Below, piece after piece: positions 33,747 to 41,935 of a stretch of DNA of 64,000 bases. The notes beneath the pieces were generated by a model, which was given only the letters and a program-made list of their open reading frames with translations, was not told where the DNA came from and did not search any database. Made by a program: the position numbers and the translations under genes. The stretch is from Pseudomonas costantinii (lineage in GTDB: Bacteria; Pseudomonadota; Gammaproteobacteria; Pseudomonadales; Pseudomonadaceae): assembly GCF_001870435.1 (NCBI RefSeq), contig NZ_MDDR01000039.1:239507-303506 (forward strand). Direction: 5' to 3'. The first letter of the stretch is position 1, and each line of letters opens with the position of its first letter.

Positions 33747-35405
33747 TTAGTGGTTAACCGCCCCACTCGCCCCCAGACCTGTCTGCGAACGCACAAACTG
33801 CGGGAAGTACAGCGCACGCTCTTTCTCTGCCGCCGCCGACTTGTCGGTGATGGAGAAGAACCAGATACCGACGAACGCAATGATCATCGAGAACAGCGCT
33901 GGGTATTCATACGGGAAGATGGCTTTTTCATGGTGCAGGATCGAGACCCAGATGGTCGGGCCAAGGATCATCAGGCCAACGGCACTGATCAAGCCCAGCC
34001 AGCCGCCAATCATCGCGCCACGGGTGGTGAGGTTTTTCCAGTACATGGAAAGCAGCAGCACCGGGAAGTTACAGCTGGCCGCAATGGAGAACGCCAGGCC
34101 GACCATGAACGCAATGTTCTGGCTTTCGAACAGAATACCCAGGCCAATTGCGAGCACGCCCAAAGCAACGGTGGTGATCTTCGACACGCGAATCTCATCC
34201 TTTTCGTTAGCTTTGCCTTTCTTGATCACGCTGGCGTACAAGTCATGGGACACCGCCGAAGCACCGGCCAGAGTCAGGCCGGCAACCACCGCAAGGATGG
34301 TGGCAAACGCCACAGCCGAGATGAAGCCCAGGAAGACACTGCCGCCCACCGCGTTGGCCAGGTGCACCGCCGCCATGTTGTTGCCGCCCAGCAAGGCGCC
34401 TGCCGCATCCTTGAACGCCGGGTTGGTGCTGACCAGCAGGATCGCGCCGAAGCCGATGATAAAAGTCAGGATGTAGAAGTAGCCGATGAAGCCTGTGGCA
34501 TACAGCACGCTCTTACGCGCTTCCTTGGCATCGCTCACAGTGAAGAAGCGCATCAGGATGTGCGGCAGGCCAGCAGTACCAAACATCAGCGCAAGCCCCA
34601 AGGAGAATGCGGAGATCGGGTCTTTCACCAGGCCGCCGGGGCTCATGATCGCTTCACCTTTAGGGTGAACCTTGATCGCCTCGGAAAACAGCGTATTGAA
34701 GTCGAAGTTGACGTGCTTCATCACCATCAGCGCCATGAACGAGGCACCTGACAGCAGCAATACCGCCTTGATGATCTGCACCCACGTGGTCGCCAGCATG
34801 CCGCCGAACAGCACGTACAAGCACATTAGGATCCCGACCAGGATCACCGCCACATGGTAATCCAGGCCGAACAACAGCTGGATCAGCTTGCCCGCGCCCA
34901 CCATCTGCGCAATCAGGTAGAACGCCACCACCACCAGCGAGCCACAGGCCGACAGGCTGCGGATCTGGGTTTGCCCGAGACGGTAGGACGCCACGTCGGC
35001 AAAGGTGTACTTGCCCAGGTTACGCAGGCGCTCGGCGATCAGGAACAGAATGATCGGCCAGCCCACCAGGAAGCCGATCGAGTAGATCAAGCCGTCGTAG
35101 CCGGAAGTGAACACCAGCGCGGAAATACCCAGAAAGGACGCCGCCGACATGTAGTCGCCGGCAATCGCGAGACCATTCTGGAAACCCGTGATCTTGCCGC
35201 CGGCCGCATAGTAGTCAGCCGCCGACTTGTTGCGCTTGGATGCCCAGTAGGTGATGCACAGGGTGGCACCGACAAACACGACAAACATCACGATGGCCGA
35301 GATGTTCAGCGGTTGTTTATGCACTTCACCGGTCAATGCATCCGCCGCCCAAACGGCCGGAGCAAACAGCGAAGCGCCGAATACAGCCAATAGACGCCGG
35401 ATCAT
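33747..35405 (-). CDS. actP: cation/acetate symporter
   Basis: A 552-residue member of the sodium:solute symporter family with about 13 membrane helices after a signal-like first helix (MIRRLLAVFGASLFAPAVWA). Blocks such as ADYYAAGGKITGFQNGLAIA and GDYMSAASFLGISALVF are characteristic of ActP. It imports acetate and related short acids. The ATG overlaps the stop of the DUF485 gene by 4 nt (ATGA), the standard yjcH-actP arrangement. In PAO1 this pair is PA3235-PA3234. Confidence 0.93.
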   Translation of the reverse strand: MIRRLLAVFGASLFAPAVWAADALTGEVHKQPLNISAIVMFVVFVGATLCITYWASKRNKSAADYYAAGGKITGFQNGLAIAGDYMSAASFLGISALVFTSGYDGLIYSIGFLVGWPIILFLIAERLRNLGKYTFADVASYRLGQTQIRSLSACGSLVVVAFYLIAQMVGAGKLIQLLFGLDYHVAVILVGILMCLYVLFGGMLATTWVQIIKAVLLLSGASFMALMVMKHVNFDFNTLFSEAIKVHPKGEAIMSPGGLVKDPISAFSLGLALMFGTAGLPHILMRFFTVSDAKEARKSVLYATGFIGYFYILTFIIGFGAILLVSTNPAFKDAAGALLGGNNMAAVHLANAVGGSVFLGFISAVAFATILAVVAGLTLAGASAVSHDLYASVIKKGKANEKDEIRVSKITTVALGVLAIGLGILFESQNIAFMVGLAFSIAASCNFPVLLLSMYWKNLTTRGAMIGGWLGLISAVGLMILGPTIWVSILHHEKAIFPYEYPALFSMIIAFVGIWFFSITDKSAAAEKERALYFPQFVRSQTGLGASGAVNH

Positions 35406-35713
35406 TGCGCAGCCTCCTTGAGAATCGCATTGTTCAGGTCGTCAAATTCGCCATTGGCCCGACGCACATAGATAGCGGTCAGGATGAAGGCCGACACAAT
35501 CAGCCCGACGCCCAGGGGAATGCCCCAGGTAATCGAAGAGCCAGGACTGATCTTGGCCCCCAGTATTTGTGGCCCGTAGGCAATCAACAGGATGAAAGCG
35601 GAGTAAAGCCCAAGCATGATCGCCGAGAGAATCCAGGCGAACCTTTCCCTTTTTCTCACCAGCTCCTTGAAGCGCGGGCTGTTTTGAATCGAGAGGTAAA
35701 TGCTGTCGTTCAT
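35402..35713 (-). CDS. yjcH: DUF485 membrane protein (YjcH family)
   Basis: A 103-residue protein with two membrane helices (about 28-50 and 62-85) and the N-terminal motif SPRFKELVRKRERFAW of the DUF485 family. It is encoded just upstream of, and coupled to, actP; DUF485 proteins accompany solute symporters and are thought to assist them, but the mechanism is unknown. ATG 35711-35713 follows GAGGATAAAAACA. A promoter candidate lies at 35798-35827. Confidence 0.9.
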   Translation of the reverse strand: MNDSIYLSIQNSPRFKELVRKRERFAWILSAIMLGLYSAFILLIAYGPQILGAKISPGSSITWGIPLGVGLIVSAFILTAIYVRRANGEFDDLNNAILKEAAQ

Positions 35714-35797
35714 TGTTTTTATCCTCGCAGCACAGCTTTTTTATTATTGGAACGTATCCACTGTATGCGGCTGCACAAAGGGTTCCAGACGACCTTA

Positions 35798-35827
35798 GTA
35801 TTAGAACGACATGAGGATTGTTGCCAA
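35798..35827 (-). promoter_or_regulatory. promoter candidate for yjcH-actP
   Basis: On the minus strand TTGGCA (35827-35822), an 18-nt spacer and TAATAC (35803-35798). It would give a leader of about 80 nt. A sigma-54 match was looked for in the same place and not found. Confidence 0.5.
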
Positions 35828-35873
35828 CTTTGAACTGACAAAATTGACAGTCTTTGGCCCATAAACGACAAAA

Positions 35874-35899
35874 CCCGCCTGACGAAAACGCCAGGCGGG
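35874..35899 (-). terminator. terminator of the betaine-binding protein gene
   Basis: CCCGCCTG (35874-35881) pairs with CAGGCGGG (35892-35899) over a 10-nt loop that can add two more pairs. On the minus strand it is followed by TTTTGTCG. Confidence 0.82.
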
Positions 35900-35931
35900 C
35901 TTGCAAGGTGCTATCTAAAGGCTTCGGGGGG

Positions 35932-36783
35932 TTACTTAGCAGTCCACTGCGCAACACGCTCTGGGTGCTTGGCGACCCAATCCTTGGCCGCCGCTTCAGG
36001 CTTGGCGCCCTCTTGAATCGCGAGCATGACTTCGCCGATTTCGTCCTTGGAGGCCCACTGGAATTTCTTCAGGAAGGCTGCGACTTCCGGCGCCTTCTTC
36101 TCCAGGCCCTTGCTGCCGATGCTGTTGACGGTTTCAGCAGCACCATAAATCCCTTTTGGGTCGTCCAGGAAACGCAGTTTCCATTTGGCGAACATCCAGT
36201 GCGGCACCCAACCGGTGACTGCAATGGATTCCTGCTTGTCTTCGGCACGGGTCAGCTCGGCGATCATCGCCGCGCCCGAGCTGGCTTGCAGTTTGTAGTC
36301 CAGACCATAAGCCTTGATAGCCTCATCGGTCTTGAGCATCACGCCCGAACCGGCGTCGATGCCAACGATCTTGTTCTTGAAGGTGGTATCAGTCTTGAGG
36401 TCTTCGATGGACTTGGCCTTGACGTACTCCGGCACGATCAGACCGATCTTCGCATCCTTGAAGTTGGGGCCGTAGTCGACCACCTTGTCTTTGTTCTTGG
36501 CCCAGTATTCACCATGGGTCACGGGAAGCCAGGCGGAAAGCATGGCGTCGAGCTTGCCGGTAGCCACGCCCTGCCACATGATCCCGGTGGCGACCGCTTG
36601 CAGTTTCACGTCATAACCGAGCTTTGCCTTGATCACCTCTGCCGCCACATGGGTGGTGGCAACGCTGTCGGACCAGCCATCTACATAGCCGATGCTCAGG
36701 GTTTTGCTGTCGGCGCTGGCCAATGTGGAGCTCATCGCAACTACCAGAGTGGCAGCTGCGCCCAAGAGTCGTCGCATCTTCAT
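35932..36783 (-). CDS. betX: glycine betaine-type substrate-binding protein
   Basis: A 283-residue periplasmic protein of the OpuAC family. A 24-residue signal peptide ends SSTLASA before DSKTLSIG. The motifs IGYVDGWSDSVATTHVAAE and LSAWLPVTHGEYW supply the aromatic residues that box quaternary ammonium ligands in this family. No permease or ATPase gene is adjacent, so it is an orphan binding protein. In PAO1 BetX (PA3236) lies beside the actP pair and works with a distant choline/betaine transporter; by position this is probably its orthologue. The start at 36781-36783 follows GGGGAAG. Confidence 0.85.
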   Translation of the reverse strand: MKMRRLLGAAATLVVAMSSTLASADSKTLSIGYVDGWSDSVATTHVAAEVIKAKLGYDVKLQAVATGIMWQGVATGKLDAMLSAWLPVTHGEYWAKNKDKVVDYGPNFKDAKIGLIVPEYVKAKSIEDLKTDTTFKNKIVGIDAGSGVMLKTDEAIKAYGLDYKLQASSGAAMIAELTRAEDKQESIAVTGWVPHWMFAKWKLRFLDDPKGIYGAAETVNSIGSKGLEKKAPEVAAFLKKFQWASKDEIGEVMLAIQEGAKPEAAAKDWVAKHPERVAQWTAK

Positions 36784-37117
36784 CGTACTTCCCCGAAAGT
36801 GCTGCGCCCGACGGATGCCGAGCGACGTCAACCTAGTTGTTATGTTGGTGCGCCGCGCCCCTTTCACGCGCATCGATCCGGCGGCTACGACATCAGTGGA
36901 GTGCTGACGCTTTGATCATCAACCTGCCGGGGCTTGGAACCTGCTCTGACTGCGACCTCAGGTAAGCAAGAAACGACATCACATCGCCAGCAGGACGATT
37001 TGTAGGATATGGCGTCAAAATCCCGCCCGAACTTTGCATGTCAAAATTATGCAACCCCACTGGGACGGGACAAATCCGGGTAAGATGCGCGCCTTTGCTC
37101 CCCCAGATAAGCCGACC
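36784..37117. other. 334-bp divergent intergenic region
   Basis: It lies between the start codons of the betaine-binding protein (minus) and the GH17 gene (plus). It holds a weak inverted repeat, TTGCAT (37034) with ATGCAA (37049), and TAAGAT at 37081 that may be the -10 element of the GH17 gene. Nothing else stands out; no convincing small gene was seen. Confidence 0.4.
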
Positions 37118-38671
37118 ATGCCCGCGAATGCCCGCTTCCCTGCCCTGCCCTATTTTTTCGCCCTGATCCTCGGTCTGTTGGTCCTCGCCGGCTATTGGTA
37201 TGGCCTCGGCCGGCCGGTGGTATTGCCCGACGTCGCCAGCGCCAGCCACAAGATGCAATGCGCGTCCTACACGCCGTTCGACAAAGACCAATCGCCCTTC
37301 GACCAGCCGTTCAAGCTGCGCCCCGAGCGCATGGACGCCGACCTGGCCCTGCTGGCCACCCGCTTTGAATGCATCCGCACGTACTCCATGACTGGCCTGG
37401 AAGCCTTGCCGGATCTGGCGCGCAAGCATGGGTTGAAGTTGATGATCGGCGCCTGGGTCAGCAGCGATCCGATATCGACCGAAAAAGAAGTCGACCAGTT
37501 GATCGCCTCCGCCAACGCCAACCCCGATGTCGTGACCTCAGTGATCGTCGGCAACGAAGCGCTGCTGCGCAAGGAAGTCACCGCCAAGCAACTGGTGACG
37601 CTGATCCATAAAGTCAAAAGCCATATCAAGCAGCCAGTCACCTATGCCGACGTCTGGGAGTTCTGGCTGCAACACCCGGAAATCGCCCCAGCGGTGGACT
37701 TCCTGACCATTCACCTGCTGCCGTACTGGGAAGATGACCCATCGGGCATCGATCAGGCGCTCAAGCATGTGGGTGATGTACGCCAGGCCTTCGGCGACAA
37801 GTTCGCCCCCAAAGACGTGCTGATCGGTGAGACCGGCTGGCCCAGCGAGGGTCGCCAGCGGGAAACCGCAGTGCCAAGTCGGGTTAACGAAGCCAAGTTC
37901 ATGCGCGGTTTTGTGGCCATGGCCGAGGCCAATGGCTGGCACTACAACCTGATCGAAGCCTTTGACCAGCCATGGAAGCGCGCCAGCGAAGGCGCAGTCG
38001 GCGGTTATTGGGGACTGTTCGATGCGGATCGCCAGGACAAAGGCATCCTTGCCGGGCCGGTGACCAATGTGCCGTACTGGCCACTGTGGCTGGGCGTAGG
38101 TGGGATTATCCTATTGGGTACGCTGGCCCTCGGTGGACGCGTTCGCAGTACCCGCTCTGCGATCTTGCTGCCGCTGCTCGGCGCCGTCGCCGCCTGTTCC
38201 ATCGGCACATGGGCTGAACTGACCCGCGTCACCGCGCGTTTTAATGATGAGTGGGTGTGGGCAGGATTACTGGTCGCGCTGAACCTGCTGGTACTGGCCC
38301 ATGCCGCCTTGGCCCTTAGCGCCCGGGAAGGCTGGCGCGAGCGGGCATTCAACTGGCTGGAACAGCGCGCGGGTTGGCTGGTGGCGATCGCCGGGTTTGC
38401 AGGTGCCGTGATGATGTTGGCGCTGGTGTTTGACCCCCGTTATCGCAGCTTCCCGAGTGCGGCACTGGTATTGCCGGCGCTGGTGTACCTGGTGCGTCCG
38501 GTGACAAGCCCACGTAGGGAGATCGCCTTGTTAGCCTTCATCATCGGCGCCGGCATTGCGCCGCAACTGTACCGCGAAGGCCTAATGAACCAGCAGGCGT
38601 GGGGTTGGGCGGTGGTCAGCGTGCTTATGGTTGTGGCTTTGTGGCGTTGCTTAAGAGTGCGCAAGGCCTGA
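37118..38671 (+). CDS. membrane-anchored glycoside hydrolase family 17-like protein
   Basis: A 517-residue protein. TM1 is at about residues 10-30, then a GH17 (beta/alpha) barrel at about 45-320 with both catalytic glutamates: E147 in VIVGNEALLRKE (acid/base) and E238 in VLIGETGWPSEG (nucleophile). The rest has about seven membrane helices. GH17 proteins cleave or transfer beta-1,3-glucans; pseudomonad relatives act as glucanosyltransferases in cyclic or periplasmic glucan synthesis, with the catalytic domain outside the cytoplasm. This gene has no GT2 domain or ndvB-like partner in the window. The start (ATG 37118) is tentative; ATG 37085 is possible. Confidence 0.85.
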   Translation: MPANARFPALPYFFALILGLLVLAGYWYGLGRPVVLPDVASASHKMQCASYTPFDKDQSPFDQPFKLRPERMDADLALLATRFECIRTYSMTGLEALPDLARKHGLKLMIGAWVSSDPISTEKEVDQLIASANANPDVVTSVIVGNEALLRKEVTAKQLVTLIHKVKSHIKQPVTYADVWEFWLQHPEIAPAVDFLTIHLLPYWEDDPSGIDQALKHVGDVRQAFGDKFAPKDVLIGETGWPSEGRQRETAVPSRVNEAKFMRGFVAMAEANGWHYNLIEAFDQPWKRASEGAVGGYWGLFDADRQDKGILAGPVTNVPYWPLWLGVGGIILLGTLALGGRVRSTRSAILLPLLGAVAACSIGTWAELTRVTARFNDEWVWAGLLVALNLLVLAHAALALSAREGWRERAFNWLEQRAGWLVAIAGFAGAVMMLALVFDPRYRSFPSAALVLPALVYLVRPVTSPRREIALLAFIIGAGIAPQLYREGLMNQQAWGWAVVSVLMVVALWRCLRVRKA

Positions 38672-38678
38672 AATCGCT

Positions 38679-38768
38679 ATCGCAGGCAGGCCTGCTCCCA
38701 CAATTGATTGGGTTCACACATCGCCATCTGTGAACACGGTCAATGTGGGAGCGGGCTTGAACTGCGAT
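38679..38768. repeat. REPIN (inverted REP pair)
   Basis: Arms ATCGCAGGCAGGCCTGCTCC (38679) and GGGAGCGGGCTTGAACTGCG (ending by 38768) are inverted with several mismatches. The loop has its own dyad, TTCACA with TGTGAA (38713-38734). Confidence 0.82.
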
Positions 38769-38777
38769 GAAGCCCTG

Positions 38778-39146
38778 TCAGGCGGCTCTTGGCTTCCTGA
38801 CCAATCGCAACCCCGCAATCACCACCGCAAACACCGCAAACGTGGTGTTGTACAACGCCAACGCCGGTAACCCGAACATCAGCCCCAGCACCGCCAACCC
38901 CCACCCTGCACGGCCGGGTACAAAAAACGCCAGCACCGACGTGACCAACGCCGCCCACCCCAACACCTTGAAGTGAATCATCAACCCCAGGTTCGAACGC
39001 AGTTGGCATTCCCAGCGACTGGCCTCATCAACGCAGATACCCACCCACTGGCCATCCTCCATAAAGCCGTAACGTGCGCCATAACTGGCGGCCAACCATA
39101 ACGGCAGGGCAATAAGCAGCAGGATCAGCGGCAAACGACGAGACAT
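38778..39146 (-). CDS. small membrane protein, function unknown
   Basis: A 122-residue protein with three hydrophobic segments at about residues 5-22, 54-75 and 80-112. A polar loop between the first two contains two cysteines (GICVDEASRWECQL) that could form a disulfide in the periplasm. I do not recognise a family. It is convergent with the GH17 gene and divergent from the hydrolase-mlaA pair. The ATG at 39144-39146 has no strong ribosome site. Confidence 0.7.
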   Translation of the reverse strand: MSRRLPLILLLIALPLWLAASYGARYGFMEDGQWVGICVDEASRWECQLRSNLGLMIHFKVLGWAALVTSVLAFFVPGRAGWGLAVLGLMFGLPALALYNTTFAVFAVVIAGLRLVRKPRAA

Positions 39147-39383
39147 GTGGCACTCCGATAGGCAAAAACGGCGCTCAGCTTAATGTCCTGGCGGCCGTTA
39201 GCAAGACGCATACACACAATTAGCGTTCCTCAAAGCGTGGCAAAGTGTATCGTCTGGCGACTATTACCCCAATTCCAGCGTTTTTTTTCCGACTTTTCGT
39301 GCCGAGTAGTGGCACTTCGGCGACAACGCGGTGGTCATAGCCTGCGAACTTCATTTTGTACGCTTCCTCTTAGGGATTAAGTC

Positions 39384-40682
39384 ATGCTCCGTTCCTTGCG
39401 CTGTGCCGCCCTGCTGGGCAGCCTTTTTCTGAGTGCGTCAGCACTGGCCGTCGATATCGACCAAGCCAGCTATGGCTACCCTTTGACCAACCCGTTTGAA
39501 GCGACTATCGCTACCACACCGCCTGACCTTCGTCCCAAGTTGCCGACCGACGACGAGATCAACCAGTCCGACTACACCCTGACGATGCGTCCCGAGCGTG
39601 AGTTCAGCCTGCCGGATAACTTCTGGGCGGTTAAAAAGCTCACCTATCGCATCGCCAAACAAGATCACGCTGCGCCGCTGATTTTCCTGATCTCCGGCAC
39701 CGGCGCGCGGTATGACAGCAGCATCAACGAATACCTGAAAAAACTGTATTACCAGGCTGGCTACCATGTCGTGCAACTGTCGTCGCCGACCAGCTTCGAC
39801 TTCATCAGCGCCGCCTCGCGCTTCGCCACCCCAGGTATCACCCAAGAAGACGCCGAGGACATGTACCGCGTGATGCAAGCAGTGCGCGCGCAGAATGCCT
39901 CGCTGCCGGTCACCGATTTCTACCTCACCGGCTACAGCCTGGGCGGTCTGGATGCAGCGTTTGTCAGCAAGCTGGACGAGACCCGTCGCAGCTTCAACTT
40001 CAAGAAAGTGCTGCTGCTCAACCCGCCGGTCAACCTCTACACCTCGATCACCAACCTCGACAAGCTGGTACAGACCGAAGTAAAGGGCATCAACAACACC
40101 ACCACGTTCTATGAGCTGGTGTTGAACAAACTGACCCGCTACTTCCAGCAAAAGGGCTACATCGACCTCAACGACGCCCTGCTGTACGACTTCCAGAACT
40201 CCAAGCAACACCTGACCAACGAACAGATGGCCATGCTGATCGGTACCTCGTTCCGCTTCTCGGCGGCCGATATTGCCTTCACCTCGGACCTGATCAACCG
40301 CCGCGGCCTGATTATCCCGCCCAAGTACCCGATCACCGAAGGCACCAGCCTCACGCCGTTCCTCAAGCGTGCGCTGCAGTGCGACTTCGATTGCTACCTC
40401 ACCGAACAAGTGATTCCGATGTGGCGCGCGCGTACCGACGGCGGAAGCCTGCTGCAACTGATCGACCAGGTCAGCCTGTACGCCCTCAAGGACTATCTGC
40501 ACGACAGCCCGAAAATCGCCGTCATGCACAACGCCGACGACTTGATCCTTGGTCCTGGAGACTTGGGTTTCCTGCGTAAAACCTTCGGCGATCGCTTGAC
40601 TGTCTACCCGCTGGGCGGCCACTGCGGCAACCTCAATTACCGCGTCAACGCCGACGCCATGCTGGAGTTCTTCCGTGGCTAA
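39384..40682 (+). CDS. exported alpha/beta hydrolase
   Basis: A 432-residue protein with signal peptide MLRSLRCAALLGSLFLSASALA. A lipase-like catalytic set is visible: nucleophile S185 in LTGYSLGGLDA, an acid in HNADDLIL (near residue 386) and a histidine in LGGHCGNLNY (near 412). It is predicted to be periplasmic. Its stop overlaps the GTG start of an MlaA-like gene by 8 nt. Joint expression with a phospholipid-trafficking protein suggests a lipid or lysolipid substrate, which is inference. Confidence 0.8.
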   Translation: MLRSLRCAALLGSLFLSASALAVDIDQASYGYPLTNPFEATIATTPPDLRPKLPTDDEINQSDYTLTMRPEREFSLPDNFWAVKKLTYRIAKQDHAAPLIFLISGTGARYDSSINEYLKKLYYQAGYHVVQLSSPTSFDFISAASRFATPGITQEDAEDMYRVMQAVRAQNASLPVTDFYLTGYSLGGLDAAFVSKLDETRRSFNFKKVLLLNPPVNLYTSITNLDKLVQTEVKGINNTTTFYELVLNKLTRYFQQKGYIDLNDALLYDFQNSKQHLTNEQMAMLIGTSFRFSAADIAFTSDLINRRGLIIPPKYPITEGTSLTPFLKRALQCDFDCYLTEQVIPMWRARTDGGSLLQLIDQVSLYALKDYLHDSPKIAVMHNADDLILGPGDLGFLRKTFGDRLTVYPLGGHCGNLNYRVNADAMLEFFRG

Positions 40683-41463
40683 ATATCTTCTGCTGCTCGC
40701 CGCCTTGATGTGCACAGGCGTGGCCAATGCCGACAACAGCAAGGCCCACGAACCCACTGTGGTCGACGCCGATGGTTTCAAAGAACCGCTGACCAAACTC
40801 AAATTCAACCCAGGCCTGGATCAGCGTGAGTTCGAACGTTCGTCGTTAACCGCCCTCAACGTCTACGACCCGCTGGAATCGTGGAACCGCCGCGTGTACC
40901 ACTTCAACTACCGCTTCGACCAGTGGGTGTTCCTGCCGGTGGTCGACGGTTACCGCTATGTCACGCCGAGATTCCTGCGTACCGGCGTGAGCAACTTCTT
41001 CAACAACCTGGGTGACGTGCCCAACCTGTTGAACAGCCTGTTGCAACTCAAGGGTCACCGCTCGCTGGAAACCACCGGCCGCCTGCTGCTCAACACCACT
41101 ATCGGCATCGCCGGCCTGTGGGACCCGGCCACCGCCATGGGCCTGCCACGCCAGGTCGAAGACTTCGGCCAGACCCTGGGTTTCTACGGCGTACCCGGTG
41201 GCGCGTACCTGGTGCTGCCGATCTTCGGCCCGTCGAACCTGCGCGACACCACCGGCCTGATCGTCGACTACGGCGCCGAAACAGAGATCAACTTCCTAAA
41301 CGTGTCCAAGGTCAGCGAAAACCACCCGGAAATCTGGGCCCTGCGCGCGGTAGACAAGCGCTACCAGACCAGCTTCCGCTACGGTCAGATGAACTCCCCG
41401 TTCGAGTATGAAAAGGTGCGTTACATCTATACCGAATCGCGCAAGTTGCAGATCGCCGAGTAA
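40675..41463 (+). CDS. MlaA/VacJ family protein without lipobox
   Basis: A 262-residue MlaA-family protein: YDPLESWNRRVYHFNYRFD, VSNFFNNLGDVPNLLNSLLQ, RLLLNTTIGIAGLWDPA and PGGAYLVLPIFGPSNLRDT are the family blocks. MlaA in the outer membrane removes phospholipids from the outer leaflet. Its signal peptide (LLLLAALMCTGVANA then DNS) fits signal peptidase I better than II: the only cysteine, C13, lacks a proper lipobox. It starts at GTG 40675, 8 nt inside the hydrolase gene. It is the second MlaA-like type of pseudomonads (PA3239-like), not the main mlaA. Confidence 0.85.
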   Translation: MAKYLLLLAALMCTGVANADNSKAHEPTVVDADGFKEPLTKLKFNPGLDQREFERSSLTALNVYDPLESWNRRVYHFNYRFDQWVFLPVVDGYRYVTPRFLRTGVSNFFNNLGDVPNLLNSLLQLKGHRSLETTGRLLLNTTIGIAGLWDPATAMGLPRQVEDFGQTLGFYGVPGGAYLVLPIFGPSNLRDTTGLIVDYGAETEINFLNVSKVSENHPEIWALRAVDKRYQTSFRYGQMNSPFEYEKVRYIYTESRKLQIAE

Positions 41464-41472
41464 GTCTCTATC

Positions 41473-41496
41473 GGGCCTGTCGACCACGACAGGCCC
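41473..41496 (+). terminator. terminator of the hydrolase-mlaA-like operon
   Basis: GGGCCTGTCG (41473-41482) pairs perfectly with CGACAGGCCC (41487-41496) over ACCA, followed by TCTTC. Confidence 0.85.
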
Positions 41497-41696
41497 TCTT
41501 CACAGCGCCGCTTCAAGCAACCACTCGTCGACTCTCGCAGGCCTCTGCCGACATCCCTTCCCCATCACCGCACTTCAGCAACTCGAACTCCACCGCCAAA
41601 ACCTGTTCAGCAGTCATCACTTAGCTATTATTCAATGTTCATGACCTGCGGCCGTCAAAAAACCACTTTATTGCTAACTTCCAAACGCTATAACTG

Positions 41697-41713
41697 CGCT
41701 TGCCATGCAAGCG
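41697..41713. promoter_or_regulatory. palindrome upstream of the Evf-like gene
   Basis: CGCTTGC and GCAAGCG are perfect 7-bp arms around CAT. It lies 20 nt before the -35 element of the promoter candidate at 41733, a usual place for a regulator site. The binding protein is unknown. Confidence 0.4.
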
Positions 41714-41732
41714 AATCAGTTGAGTTTGTTTA

Positions 41733-41761
41733 TTGCCAACCCCCACCATTGAATCTATAAC
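41733..41761 (+). promoter_or_regulatory. promoter candidate of the Evf-like gene
   Basis: TTGCCA (41733-41738), 17 nt, TATAAC (41756-41761). The transcript would have a leader of about 168 nt with two small hairpins, CCTC/GAGG at 41769-41782 and CCTCG/CGAGG at 41788-41803, and the dyad at 41866-41881. The stretch 41497-41690 shows nothing I can support. Confidence 0.5.
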
Positions 41762-41865
41762 TCCCCTACCTCTTTTTAGAGGGCCAACCTCGACACACCG
41801 AGGCATTTCAACGCTTAGTTCAGATGGCTAAGCACGTTACTCCCATGATTAACAATCGCGACTGT

Positions 41866-41881
41866 ACGGACGACCGTCCGT
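41866..41881. promoter_or_regulatory. operator-like dyad in the leader of the Evf-like gene
   Basis: ACGGACG and CGTCCGT are perfect 7-bp arms around AC, 54 nt before the start codon. It may be a repressor site or a leader RNA hairpin. Confidence 0.45.
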
Positions 41882-41935
41882 GATCACACTCGACCGAATA
41901 GTTAATCGCTGCTTTTTTCATAAGGAAATGACAAG

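Noticed and set aside
35714..35931. Sigma-54 promoter before yjcH-actP
   Set aside because: TTGGCAACAATCC was inspected but lacks the GC at the required -12 position; a sigma-70-like pair fits better.
39183..39380. 65-codon frame upstream of the exported hydrolase
   Set aside because: Arg-rich with no ribosome site or family; it runs through the likely promoter region.
40675..41463. MlaA-like protein as a lipoprotein
   Set aside because: The only cysteine in the signal peptide (ALMC) does not fit the lipobox; signal peptidase I cleavage after VANA is more likely.
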